This document shows positions 47,030 through 58,600 of a stretch of 64,000 nucleotides of DNA, piece after piece. The position numbers and the translations under genes are program-made. Position 1 is the stretch's first letter; every line of letters starts with the position of its first letter. Below the pieces are notes generated by a model, which saw only the letters and a list, made by a program, of their open reading frames with translations, was not told where the DNA came from and did no database searches. The DNA is from Rhodococcus pseudokoreensis (GTDB lineage Bacteria; Actinomycetota; Actinomycetes; Mycobacteriales; Mycobacteriaceae), in assembly GCF_017068395.1 (NCBI RefSeq), contig NZ_CP070619.1, positions 1,054,001-1,118,000 on the forward strand. The letters run 5' to 3'.

Positions 47030-47985
47030 CGACCCAGAACATTCCCTCGCTCCCGGAGTACGACCCGTCCGATCCTGTGGAGAGTGCCGTCGTGACGCGG
47101 CTCGCGCGCAACTGGGGGCAGCGAGCGACCGTGAAGAAGCCGGAACCGGACCTCGACGCGCTGTTCGACCTCGGCAAGCAGGACTACCCGGACGAGTTGC
47201 TGCCGTTCGCCGATCACGACCGGTTCCTCCGGATGGGTAAGGAGCAACGGAACCAGCTGCGGGCGTGGGCGTGGATCGCGTTCAACAAGAACGTCATGGA
47301 CATCGAGCAGTACGTGGTCAATCCCGGGTTCGACCTCGTCGCGCACGACGCCCTGGACACCGGTCTCGGTGACACGTTCGCCGTGGCCGTCCACCAGGCG
47401 ATGGTGGACGAGCAGTACCACACCCTCATGCACCTGAACGCGAGCGCGGTCACCCGTCGGCAACGCGGTTGGGCGATGCCGAACAATGCCCTGCCCGACG
47501 TCCTGACGTTGCGCCGCCAGCGCGCGGCGACGGCCGAGGCCGCCGACCCGAGACAGCGGGCGATCACGACGTTCGCCTTCATGACGGTGGCGGAGATCTC
47601 GATCAGCTCCTACCTCGACCTGATCTCCGAGAACGACGTCATCCAGCCGGTCAACCGGGCGACGGTCCGGCTGCACAATCGCGACGAGTACTGTCACGCC
47701 TCCATCGCCGACGACATCGCGGCTGTCGTCTACGACACCCTGAACCCCGGCGACCGGCGGCTGTTCCTCGACGGGCTCGTCGACGCGATGACCGCCTTCA
47801 GCAGCAACGACTACTCGACGTGGCACACCATCGTCGACATCCTGGACCTCGACGGCGGTCAGGCGATGATCGACGACGCCGAACACGACACCCGCCGATC
47901 CGCGCTCGTCCAGGATTTCGGTGGCATCCACAAACTGTGCAAGCACCTCGGGGTCGCGGGCGAGATGTCCTACGAGTGGGCCTGA
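47026..47985 (+). CDS. AurF/CmlI-type di-iron arylamine N-oxygenase
   Basis: A 319-residue non-haem di-iron oxygenase of the AurF family, whose members turn aryl amines into hydroxylamine, nitroso or nitro groups. All seven expected metal ligands are present with the right spacing: Glu94 (MDIEQY), Glu129 and His132 (VDEQYHTLMH), Glu190 (TVAEIS), His217, Glu221 and His224 (LHNRDEYCHA). This matches AurF Glu101, Glu136, His139, Glu196, His223, Glu227, His230, with a constant offset of 6-7. The ATG overlaps the papC stop, so it belongs to the p-aminophenylalanine operon and probably acts on that amino acid, a derivative, or the NRPS-bound form. Confidence 0.88.
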   Translation: MTTQNIPSLPEYDPSDPVESAVVTRLARNWGQRATVKKPEPDLDALFDLGKQDYPDELLPFADHDRFLRMGKEQRNQLRAWAWIAFNKNVMDIEQYVVNPGFDLVAHDALDTGLGDTFAVAVHQAMVDEQYHTLMHLNASAVTRRQRGWAMPNNALPDVLTLRRQRAATAEAADPRQRAITTFAFMTVAEISISSYLDLISENDVIQPVNRATVRLHNRDEYCHASIADDIAAVVYDTLNPGDRRLFLDGLVDAMTAFSSNDYSTWHTIVDILDLDGGQAMIDDAEHDTRRSALVQDFGGIHKLCKHLGVAGEMSYEWA

Positions 47986-48037
47986 CTCCGCGAGGAGGCT
48001 GACTCTCGCAGGGTTCGCCCGCGCCGACCCCTGCCGA

Positions 48038-48523
48038 TCAGCTCGTCATGCTGGCGAACATCCCTGGCTCGTAGGTACCTGCCGGGTTGCGCACGATCAC
48101 GTTGATCCGATTGGCGGCGTTGATCAGGGCGACCAGGCAGACCAGGGCCGCGATCTGGTCGTCGTCGTAGTGCTTGCGCACCTGGTCCCAGGTGTCGTCG
48201 GATACGCCGTGGTGAGCGTCGGCGAGCCGGGTTCCCTCCTCCGCGAGCGCGAGCGCGGCACGCTCCGCCTCGGTGAATACGGTGGCCTCGCGCCACGCGG
48301 CGACCAGGTTGAGCCGAACCGGGGTTTCGCCGGCGACCGCGGCATCCTTCGTGTGCATGTCGGTGCAGAAGCCGCAGCCGTTGATCTGGCTGGCCCGGAT
48401 CTCGACCAGCGTCCGGGTGGCCTTCGGCAGCGGTGACTGGTCGATCGCCAGGGCGGCGCCCGCGAACCGCTTGCCGAACTTCAGGGCGATCTCGTTGGCG
48501 AACAGATTGAATCGAGCGTCCAT
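48038..48523 (-). CDS. Carboxymuconolactone decarboxylase / AhpD-like protein
   Basis: A 161-residue AhpD-fold protein. NGCGFCTDMHTKDA holds Cys50-x-x-Cys53 and His57, the thiol-peroxidase/disulfide-reductase type site; LALAEEGTRLADA and LVCLVALINAANRINVIVRN complete the fold. Pairing of such a gene with an ECF41 sigma factor is a known conserved arrangement, in which this protein is the main target gene. Its ATG lies about 50 bases from a sigma-type promoter. It likely handles a reactive or oxidised small molecule; not proven. Confidence 0.88.
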   Translation of the reverse strand: MDARFNLFANEIALKFGKRFAGAALAIDQSPLPKATRTLVEIRASQINGCGFCTDMHTKDAAVAGETPVRLNLVAAWREATVFTEAERAALALAEEGTRLADAHHGVSDDTWDQVRKHYDDDQIAALVCLVALINAANRINVIVRNPAGTYEPGMFASMTS

Positions 48524-48571
48524 GACTTCGTCCTCACTCGTGGTGTCGTGTGCTGCACTGAACGAACATGA

Positions 48572-48641
48572 GATGCCGGCCGCCCGATTTCCGTGACAAC
48601 CGCTCCCGTCCGGTTGTCACAGAACGGCGGGTTCCGGTGTC
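48572..48641. promoter_or_regulatory. Divergent ECF41-type promoters in a 10-bp inverted repeat
   Basis: GTGACAACCG 48593-48602 and CGGTTGTCAC 48611-48620 form a perfect inverted repeat. Towards the sigma gene, TGTCACA (48615-48621) is followed after 16 bases by TGTC (48638-48641). Towards the AhpD-like gene, TGTCACG (48598-48592) is followed after 16 bases by CATC (48575-48572). The published ECF41 promoter is TGTCACA-N16-CGTC, so each is one or two bases off. This suggests autoregulation plus control of the partner gene. Confidence 0.65.
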
Positions 48642-48679
48642 TGGTGTGTGACACCGTCGAGAACGAAGAGGAGCCACCC

Positions 48680-49615
48680 ATGGCCGGCACGTCGCAGACC
48701 ACACCCGACGATCTGGGCGGGAGCAGGGATGCTCGTTCGGATCCCGCCACCGAGGCGTTCGTCACCCACCGCAACCTGCTGTTCACCGTCGCCTACGAGA
48801 TGCTCGGCTCGGCCGCCGACGCGGAGGACATCCTGCAGGAGACCTGGCTGCGGTGGGCGGGCGTCGATCTGGGCACGGTGCGGAATCAGCGGGCATATCT
48901 GGTGCGAATCACCACCCGCCAGGCGCTGGTCCGGCTGCGCACACTCGGCAGGCGCAGGGAGTCCTACGTCGGCCCCTGGCTACCGGAGCCGTTGCTGACC
49001 GCGCCCGACGTGGCGGAGGACGTCGAGTTGGCCGACAGCGTCTCGATGGCGATGATGCTGGTGCTGGAGACGCTCGCACCCACCGAGCGGGCCGTGTTCG
49101 TGCTGCGTGAGGTATTCGATCTGGAGTACGGGGAGATCGCGGCCGCCGTCGACAAGAGCACGGACGCCGTCCGTCAGATCGCGCACCGGGCGCGGACCCA
49201 CGTCGCGGCGCGCCGGCCGCGGGGCGTCGTCACGCCGGCCGAGTCCCGGGATGCTCTCGACGCGTTCAAACGGGCGCTCGAGACGGGCGACCTGCAGAGC
49301 CTGCTCGACCAGCTGGCACCGGACGTCGTCCTCCTCGGTGACGGCGGCGGAGTCAAGCAGGCCGTGCTGCGACCCATCGTCGGGGCCGACAAGGTGGGCC
49401 GCCTGCTGGCGGCCGGCCTGCCCCGGATCGGCGGCGAGGTGTCGGTCGAACCCGTGCAGATGAACGGCTCCCCCGCACTGATCGTCCGGCTCGACGGGGA
49501 GATCGACGACGTCGTGGCCGTGCGGATGGACGACGGCCTGATCACCGGGCTCTACATCGTGCGCAACCCCGAGAAGCTGTCGCGGGTCGAGCAGGAAACC
49601 GCGGTGAGCCGCTGA
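48680..49615 (+). CDS. ECF sigma factor, group ECF41, with fused SnoaL-like domain
   Basis: A 311-residue extracytoplasmic-function sigma factor. Regions: sigma2 (about 25-90, LLFTVAYEMLGSAADAEDIL-QETWLRWAGVD), linker with the ECF41 hallmark YVGPWLPEP (WLPEP at 100-104), sigma4 (about 125-190, LAPTERAVFVLREVFDLEYG-EIAAAVDKSTDAVRQIAHRA). A C-terminal NTF2/SnoaL-like domain holds LLGDGGG and IVRNPEKLSR, variants of the DGGGR and NPDKL motifs that control this group in place of an anti-sigma factor. The ATG at 48680 has AGGAG upstream. It converges on the NRPS. Confidence 0.92.
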   Translation: MAGTSQTTPDDLGGSRDARSDPATEAFVTHRNLLFTVAYEMLGSAADAEDILQETWLRWAGVDLGTVRNQRAYLVRITTRQALVRLRTLGRRRESYVGPWLPEPLLTAPDVAEDVELADSVSMAMMLVLETLAPTERAVFVLREVFDLEYGEIAAAVDKSTDAVRQIAHRARTHVAARRPRGVVTPAESRDALDAFKRALETGDLQSLLDQLAPDVVLLGDGGGVKQAVLRPIVGADKVGRLLAAGLPRIGGEVSVEPVQMNGSPALIVRLDGEIDDVVAVRMDDGLITGLYIVRNPEKLSRVEQETAVSR

Positions 49616-49638
49616 GGCGGACCCCCTGAACCGACGAT

Positions 49639-49677
49639 GCCCGCGGCGGGAAGGCGCGGAGCCTTCCCACCACGGGC
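49639..49677 (-). terminator. 17-bp hairpin at the 3' end of the NRPS
   Basis: Arms 49639-49655 and 49661-49677 around a 5-base loop. On the minus-strand RNA all 17 positions pair, two of them as G-U; on the plus-strand RNA those two are C-A mismatches. The structure is therefore better suited to terminate the NRPS transcript than the sigma transcript. No U-run. Confidence 0.6.
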
Positions 49678-49686
49678 GCTCGGAAA

Positions 49687-52600
49687 TCAGTGCCCGGACC
49701 GCTCCTCGGCCTGAGCCACGAGCGCGGTGAGCGCCTCCACCCAGAACTGCCCGAACCGGTCCACTTCCGGTGCCGAGAGGATGCCGGGAGGGAACGACAT
49801 GAACGCCGACAACTGCAGGCCCTCAGCAGTTTCCGAGATCACCGACTGGATGTCGAGAACGGCCTGGGCAGGCATCGCACTCTTCTCGAATCCACCCGTG
49901 ACGGGCGATTCGAAGTCGGGCAGCCAGTCGAGTCCGCGGACCGCCTCGGGAACCTCGGCGGCGCTGACGCGTCCGATGTAGTTGAACACGATCTGCGGTT
50001 CCGGCCACTTCCTCATCACCGACGACGTGTCGGGGTTGAGGTACCGCAGCAGTCCGTATCCGATTCCCCGGTCCGGGATTGCACTCAGCTGATCCCGCAC
50101 CGCGCGCACGGCGTCCGCGGCACCCGCCCCGCCCCGCAGAGCGTCGGCGATGTCGACCCCGGCGAGATCGAGCCGTGCCGGGTACATCGTGGTGAACCAG
50201 CCGACCGTCCGCGACAGATCCGCACCCGGCACCGCGGACTCTTCACGTCCGTGACCCTCGAGTGTGACCACCGTCGACGAGGCCTCGACTCCGCGGTCGC
50301 GCCGCCATGCGGCCACCGCCAACGCGAGGGCTGCCGCGAGGACGTCGCCGATCTCACCGTCGAGCGCACCGGGCGTTCCGCCCAGCAACGCCTCGGTGAC
50401 CGGTGCCGGCACGTCCACCCGGGTCCGTTCCAGCGTGCCGACCACATCGGTGCGCAGGTCCAGCTCACGCGACCCCAGCAGCGGATCCGGACCGGTCAGC
50501 ATCCGTTCCCACACCGCGAGTTCGGCCACCCGCTCCGGTGTCGCCGCCGCCTCGAGCAGACCGTCGGTCCACCGCCGCAGCGACGTTCCGACCGGCTCGA
50601 GCGACGGCGTCGTGCCTGCGGCGATCTGGGCGCCTGCGGTCGCGAAGTCCGGCACCAGGATCCGCCACGACACGGAGTCGATGACGAGGTGGTGCGGCAC
50701 GACGAGGAGCCGTCCGCGCCGATCCGACTCGGTGGGGTCGAACCAGACGAACTGGAGCATCGACCCGGTGCGCGGATCGAGACGATCCAGCGCCGTGTCG
50801 AATGCCGCACCCGCCACCGCGTCGAACTCCGGCGAACCGGGCTCGGCGCCTGCCTCGATCTCCACCCGCTGCAGGGTGGCGTCGATGTCGACGCTGCCCG
50901 TGGGCGCGATCTCGAGCGCGTCCCCGGCACCGCCCGTGACCAGTGTCGACCGCAGCACGTCGTGCTGGTCGACCACAGCGGTGATCGTCGCGACGACCTG
51001 CTCGCGTTCGATCCCGGCCGGGAGTGTCAGCAACAACGGCATGACGAATCGGTCGAAGTCACCGCCGCGCTCGACCATCTTGCGGGCGACCGGGGTGAGC
51101 GGCACCGTTCCGACGCCGCCCCCCTCGTACTCCGCCAGTACCGCCGCCGCGGACTCACCCGAATCGGCCACTGCTGCCAGTTCGGCAACGGTGCGCCGCT
51201 CGAACACATCCCGCGCGGTGAAGTGGATACCGGCCGAACGGGCCCGCGCCACCAGCTGGATGGACACGATGCTGTCGCCGCCGAGTTCGAAGAACGAGTC
51301 GTCGATGCCGACACTCTCCCGGCCGAGCAGCTCCCCGAACACGGTCGCGAGGGCCCGTTCGGTGTCGGTGCGCGGCGCGCGGAACTCCGCCGCCGACGCG
51401 AAGTCCGGCACCGGCAGCGCGCGCCGGTCGAGCTTGCCGCTGGTGCCCAGCGGAAGCTCCGCGAGAACCATCACGGAATCCGGGATCATGTACTCGGGCA
51501 ACGATTCCGCGACGAACGCATTCAGCGCCGCCTGGTCGATGGCCGCGTCGGGCCTCGGCACGACGTAGGCGACGAGCCGCGCGCCCACCTCACTGTTGTG
51601 CACGATCACCGCTGCCTGCGCCACGTCGGCGTGCCGAGCGAACGCCTCCTCGACCTCGCCGAGCTCGATGCGCAGGCCGCGCACCTTCACCTGGAAGTCG
51701 GTGCGGCCCACGAACTCGAGGACACCGCTCTCGTTCCACCGGACGAGGTCACCGGTGCGATACATCCGCACACCCGGATCGCCGAACGGATTCGCGACGA
51801 ACCGTTCCGCACTCAGCGCGGCGCTGTTGACGTAGCCTCGCGCGAGTTGCGCGCCGTCGAGGTACAGCTCGCCGGGCACACCGACCGGCGCCGGGTTCAG
51901 GTGGGCGTCGAGCACGTAGGCCCGGGTGTTCCAGGCGGGCGAACCGATCGGCGCGATCGTCGCCGTCCCCGACCGCTCCACCACGTGGGCCGTCGAGTTG
52001 ATGGTCACCTCGGTGGGGCCGTACAGGTTCACCAGCTCCGCGGAGCCGAGTCCCGCGACCCGCTCGGCCGCCGACTGCGGCAGCGGCTCACCGCCCGCGA
52101 ACACGAGACGCAGCGAACCGCACCCGTCGGCGGTCGCGGCGTCGAGGAACATGGTGAGCACGGACGGGACGAACTGGATCACCGTCACCGACTCGGTGTC
52201 GACCGTCGCGGCCATGTACTCGGGATCGCGATGACCGTCCGGCGACGCCATCACGAGGGTTCCGCCGACCACCAACGGCAGGAACAGCTCCCACACGGAC
52301 GCGTCGAACGTGAACGGCGTCTTCTGCAGCACCACGTCCTGCGCGTCGATGCCGTAGACGTCGCCCATCCACGCCAGCTGGTTGGCCAGCGCCGAGTGCG
52401 GAATCGCCACACCCTTCGGCCGTCCCGTCGAACCCGACGTGTACAGCGCGTACGCCAGGTTGTCCGGGCGCAGGTCGCCGAGCCGTTCGGTGTCCTCGAT
52501 CGGACCGTCGCCGTACCCGGACAGGTCGAAGTCCTCGACCAGGTACACCGGGACCTCCACATCGAGGTTCGCGATGTCGTCGGCCGAACTCAGCACGCAG

Positions 52601-55600
52601 GCCGGCGTGGCGCTGTCCACCACGTACGACGTCCGGTCGGCCGGATGCTCGGGGTCGATCGGCACGTACGCGCCGCCCGCCGCGTGGACGGCGTAGAGGC
52701 TGGTCAGCATGTCGAGCGAGCGCCGCATCGCGATGCCCACCACGGTGTCCGGTCCCACGCCCATCGTCATCAGGTGCCGCGCCAGGCGGTTGACCCGCGC
52801 GTCGAACTCGGCGTAGGTGAGCCGCACGTGGTCGGCCACCACGGCGGTCCGATCGGGTGTGCGCGCAACCTGGGCACCGAACATCGACACCACGGATTCT
52901 TCCGCGACGTCGCGGCGGGAATCGTTCCATCCGGACAGGACGAGGTCGCGCTCGTCCTGCGTGAGCAGGTCCAGATCGCCTACCAGAGTAGAACTTCCGG
53001 CCGCGATGGTCTGCAGGATCCGGTTCAGCCGGGAACCGAGACGTCCGACGGTGTCGGCGCCGAACACGTCCGGAAGGTACTTCAGGACGAGTTGCAGTTC
53101 GCTGTCCGACTGCGCCAGCAGGCTCAGCGGGTAGTGCGAGGCGTCGCTGATCTGCACCCCGGCGACCCGGAGGCCGTCGATGTCGCTGTCCTCGGTGAGT
53201 CCCGCCCGGTCGACGGGGTACGACTCGAACACCGTCAACGTGTCGAACAGCCCGCCGATACCGGCGATCTGCTGGATCTCGGGGAGACCGATGTGGTGGT
53301 GGTCGAACAGAGCGGACTGTTCCGCCTGCAACCGTTCGAGCAACCCGAGGATCGACTCGCGGGGATCGACCCGCACCCGGATCGGGATGGTGTTGATGAA
53401 CAGACCCACCATCGACTCGATGCCCGCGACCTCCGGTGGGCGACCCGACACGGTGGCGCCGAAGACGACGTCGTCGGACGCGGTCATCCGGGCCAGCAGC
53501 AGACCCCACGCCGCCTGGACGATCGTGTTCATCGTCAGGCCGCGATCCCGCGCGATGCGCGCCAGGTTCTCGCTCACCACCTCGCCGAGATGCAGCGCGA
53601 TCTCGGCGGGCTCGGGACGGTCCTCACCGGGCGGCGCCGGGGCGAGGACGGTCGGCCCGTCCAGCCCGGCCAGTGCGTGCGCCCAGGCGCTGCGCGAGGC
53701 GTTGGCGTCGCGTTCGGACAGCCAGCTGAGGAAGTCACGGTAGCCGCGGACCCGCGGCAGCACCGAGCCGTCTCCGCGGGTCGCGTACAGCACCAGCAGA
53801 TCCTTCATCAGCAACGGCATCGACCATCCGTCGAGCAGGATGTGGTGGTTGCTGATGGAGAACCGGTAGCTGCTCTCCCCCGTGCGGATCAGCAGGAACC
53901 GCATGAGAGGCGGACGGCCCATGTCGAACCGCGCCGAACGGTGTTCGCTCAGAACCGAACCGATCCGCTCCTCACGGTCGGCCTCGGACAGCGCCGACAG
54001 GTCGAGCTCTTCCCACGGCAGTGCGACGTGGTCGACGACCACCTGGACCGCGGTCCCCGAATCGTCGGGGACGAACGCGGTGCGCAGGTTCGCGTGCCGC
54101 GCGATCAACGCTTCCGCCGCGCCGCGGAGGCGGCCGGTGTCGACGACGCCCCGGAAGTCGAGCACCACCTGAGCGGTGTAGACGTCCACCGCGTCCTCGG
54201 CGAGAACGGAATGGAAGAACATTCCGGACTGCAGCGGAGCCAGCGGCCACACGTCGGTCGCGGCGGGGTAGCGCCGTTCGAGCGCCTCGAGGTCGTCCTG
54301 CGTCACGGTCACGAGCGGGACGTCGGACGGCGTGAGACCGCCGCTCTTCGGCCCGGACGCATGCTCGGCGAGCGCGGTCGCCGCGGCGTGCCACAGCTCC
54401 GCGAACTCCCACACGTCCGCCTCGTCGAGAATCTCGGTGGCGAAGGCGATCTTGGCCTCGATCTGGGGGCCGGACGCCGTCTCCGACGTCACCGCGTTGA
54501 TGCTGAGCACCGCAGGCGCCACCATCTCGTCGTCCATGGCGCCGCCGAACTCACCGGAGTCGCTGTCGGGAATCCAGCCGAGATCCCGGATCTCGGCGGG
54601 CAGATCCACCGAACCCGCCCGGCCGAGGTAGTTGAACCCGATCTGCGGCGTCGGCAGCGACGCCAGAGCCGGAGCCGTCTCGTCGTTGAGGTAGCGCAGC
54701 AGGCCGTAGCCGATGCCCTTGTCGGGCACGGCCAGCAACTGTTCCTTGACTGCCTTCAACGCAGACCCCGCCGAGGTGCCGCCGTCGAACGCGTCGGCGA
54801 GATCGGCCCGCGAGACGTCCAGCCGCACCGGGTACAGGCTGGTGAACCAGCCCACCGTGCGCGCGAGGTCGGCACCGGGAACGGTCGACTCTTCGCGGCC
54901 GTGTCCCTCCAGGTTGATCAGCACCGACCGATCCGTGGTGCCGCCGCGGAGTTCACGCCAGCGCGATACCGCGAGGGCGAGCGCCGCGAGCAGGCCGTCG
55001 TTGACGCCACCGTTCACGGACTGCGGAATCGTGGTCAGCAGCGCCTGCGTCACCTGCGTCGAGAACGTCATGCTCAGGCGGTCGGTCCGGGCGATCACGT
55101 CGCGTTCCGGATCGAACGCGCGCCGCCCGATCAGCGGATCGGTTCCCGCGAGCATGCCGCGCCAGAAGTCGAGTTCGGCCACGCGGTGCGGAGACTTCGC
55201 CTCCTCCGCGAGTCCGTGCGCCCACGCCCGGACGGAGGATCCGACCGGTTCGAGCTGCGCGGGCGCTCCCGCCATGATCTGCGAACCTGCGGTCGCGAAG
55301 TCCGGCAACAGCACTCGCCACGACACCCCGTCGACGACGAGGTGGTGCGCAAGCACCAGCAGGCGTCCGCTCTGACCCGGCAACGACTCCGCGGGCGCGA
55401 ACCACACGAACTGCGTCATCCGGCCCGACGCCGGATCGAGGCGGTCCGCGGCACGACTGAGAGCCGCGCGGGCCAGCCGCTCGAACTCGTCGGTGCCCGG
55501 CTTGTCGGTGAACTCGATCTGCTCGATCAGGTCGTCCGCGTCGAACGCCCGTCGAACGGAGAGCGCCTCGAACGACCAGTCGTCCCCGGCCCGCGTGAGC

Positions 55601-58600
55601 CGGGAGCGGAGGATGTCGTGGCGCGCCAGGATCGCGTCCACCGTGTCCGCCAGCTGATCTCGTGTGACGGCGGGCGGGGTGGTCAGCAGGACGGCCTGCG
55701 AGAACTTCTCGAACGTTCCTGCCGTCTCCACCAGCCAGTGCGCGATCGGGGTGAGCGGCATCGTTCCGACGCCGCCGCCCGGCAACTCCTCGAGCTTCAC
55801 CGAGTCGACCTCGGTGGCCCAGGCGGCCACCTCGGCCAGCGCCGCCACGGTCTTGCGTTCGAAGACGTCTCGCGCGGTGAACAGCACCCCGGCGTTCTTC
55901 GCCCGGGTCGTCAGCTGGATGGACACGATGCTGTCGCCGCCGAGCGCGAAGAACGAGTCGTCGACGCTGACCCGGTCGACGCCGAGAACCTGCGCGAAGA
56001 CGTCGGCGATGGCCTTCTCCATCGGCGTGGACGGCGCGGTGTAATCACTGGCGACCGACACGAACTGCGGCTCGGGAAGTGCCTTGCGGTCGAGCTTGCC
56101 CGCGGGTGTCAGCGGAACCGAGTCGATGGCCATGATCGACGACGGAACCATGTACCCGGGCAGGGTCTCGGAGACGAACGCCGACAGTTCGGCGACGTCG
56201 ATCGACGCACCCGCTGCGGGCATGACGTACGACACCAGCACGGTCTGCCCGGTGTGCTCGCGGTGGTGGCCGAGCGTGACCGCGAAGTCGACACTCGGGT
56301 GCCTGCCGAGTTCGGCGTCGATCTCGCCGAGTTCGATGCGGAATCCGCGGACCTTCACCTGGAAGTCGGAACGGCCGACGTAGTCGAGGACGAGGTCGCC
56401 CGTCTCGTCGTCGTGCACCCAGCGGACGACGTCGCCGGTGCGGTAGAGCCGCTCACCGGGACCGCCGAACGGGTTGGCGACGAATCGCTCCGCCGTCAGG
56501 GCGAACCGGTTGTGGTAGCCGCGGGCCACACTCGGACCCGCGACGTACAGCTCACCCGCGACACCCACCGGGACCGGCGTGAGACGGGAATCGAGAACGA
56601 CCACGTCGACGCCCCGGGTGGGACCGCCGATGGTGACGGGCCGATCCGCGTTCATCGGGTTGCTCGACGTACTCCAGATCGTCGCCTCGGACGGGCCGTA
56701 CAGGTTGAACATGCGCCTGCCCGGTGCCCACTTCTGCATGAGCTCCGGCGGGCACGCCTCGCCGGCCACCGACAGCACCTCGATGCCTTCCAACCCGGCC
56801 GGGTCCACCGTCGTGAGCGCGGCGGGTGTGATGAAGGCGTGCGTGACCTTCTGCTTCTTCAGCAACCGCGCGAGTTCGTCTCCGCCGTACACGACGCCGG
56901 ACGCGATGACCATCGTCGACGCGGCGGCCACTGCGTGCAGCAACTCGAAGACCGATGCGTCGAAACTGGGCGAGGCGAAGTGCAGCACCCGCGACTGCGG
57001 GGTGACCCGGAGCCGCTCGACCTGCTCGGTCGTGACGTTCGCCAGGCCCGTGTGGGTGACGACGACGCCCTTGGGCAGGCCCGTCGATCCCGACGTGTAG
57101 ATCACGTACGCGGCGTCGTCGACCCGGGTCGGCCGGATGCGGTCCTCGTCGGTGACGGCCTCGTTCGACACGGACGCGCACGCGTCGTCCATCTCGTCCG
57201 CACCGAGCACCAGCCAGCGCACGGTGTCCGGGAGCTCTGCGACGTGGGCGCCGGTGGTGAGACCGATCTCCACGCGAGAGTCCGTGACCATGTGCATGAT
57301 CCGGTCGAACGGGTAGCTCGGGTCGACCGGGACGAACGCCGCCCCGGTCTTCGCGACCGCCCAGATGGAGAGGATCGATTCGACGGAGCGTGTCAGCGCG
57401 AGTGCCACGAAGTCGTCGGCCCCGATGCCCCTGCCGATGAGAACGCGGGCGAGACGGTTCGAGCGCTCGTCGAGTTCGCGGTAGGTGACCTGTTCGTCGC
57501 CGCACACGACGGCGACGGCGTCGGGGTTCACTGCCGCGGCGGCGCCGAGGATGCCCGACAGCAGCTCGGGTGCGGCGGTGTCCGCGCCCCGCACCGGGGC
57601 GAGCACGGCGTGCTCGTTCTCGCTGAGGACGTCGATGTCGCCGATCAGCACGGACGCGTCGGCGGTGATCGCCTCGAGGATGCGCTGGAAACGGAACGCG
57701 AACGACGCGATGGTGCGCTCGTCGAACAGATCCGTCGCGTAGGTGAACACGCCGCGCATCGGCCCGTCACCGTCCGCGCCTGCCGCGTCGGCGAGCGTGA
57801 GCTGCAGATCGAACTTCGCGGCGCTGATCCCACCGTCGAGTCCCTCGACCGTCAGCCCGGGCAGTTCGAGGTGCGCCTGCTCGATGTTCTGGAACGCGAG
57901 AGCCACCTGGAACAGCGGCGAGAACGCGGTCGAGCGTTCCGGCTGCAGGATCTCGACGAGCCGCTCGAACGGCACGTCGGTATGCGTGAACGCACCGAGG
58001 TCGTGCTGACGCACCTGTGCGAGGAGGTCGGCGAACGTCGCGTCGACGTCGACCTGCGCGCGCAGCACCAACGTGTTGACGAACATGCCGACCAGGTCGT
58101 CGAGTGCGGCCTCGCCGCGGCCCTCGATCGCGGTGCCCACCGCGATGTCGTCCGTGGCGCTCAGCCGCGCGAGCAGCACCGACAGCGCCGCGTGCGCGAC
58201 CATGAACAGCGACGCGTTGTGCTCGCGGGCCAGCGCCCCCAGCCGGTCGCGCAGTTCCGCGTCGATCTCGAAATCGAAGTTGGCGCCGCGCATCGACTGT
58301 GCGGGCGGCCGCGGCCGGTCCGTCGGCAACGGCAGCACGTCCGGCAGACCGCTCAGCGTGGTCCGCCAGTAGTCGATCTGCTGGGTGGCCAGCGAATCCG
58401 GGGCGTTCTCGTCACCGAGCAACTCGTGCTGCCAGAGCGAGAAGTCCGCGTACTGGACGTCGAGCGGCGCCCAGGCGGGTTCCGAGCCGGCGGCGCGGGC
58501 GCTGTAGGCGATCACCACGTCGCGTGCCAGCGGTGCCGTCGAGGCGCCGTCGGACGAGATGTGGTGGACGACGATGACCAGCACGTGCTGTTCGGCGTCG

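Noticed and set aside
43591..47985. Plain folate or tyrosine biosynthesis genes
   Set aside because: No aminodeoxychorismate lyase (PabC) is present, and the AurF-type oxygenase in the same overlapping operon does not fit either pathway.
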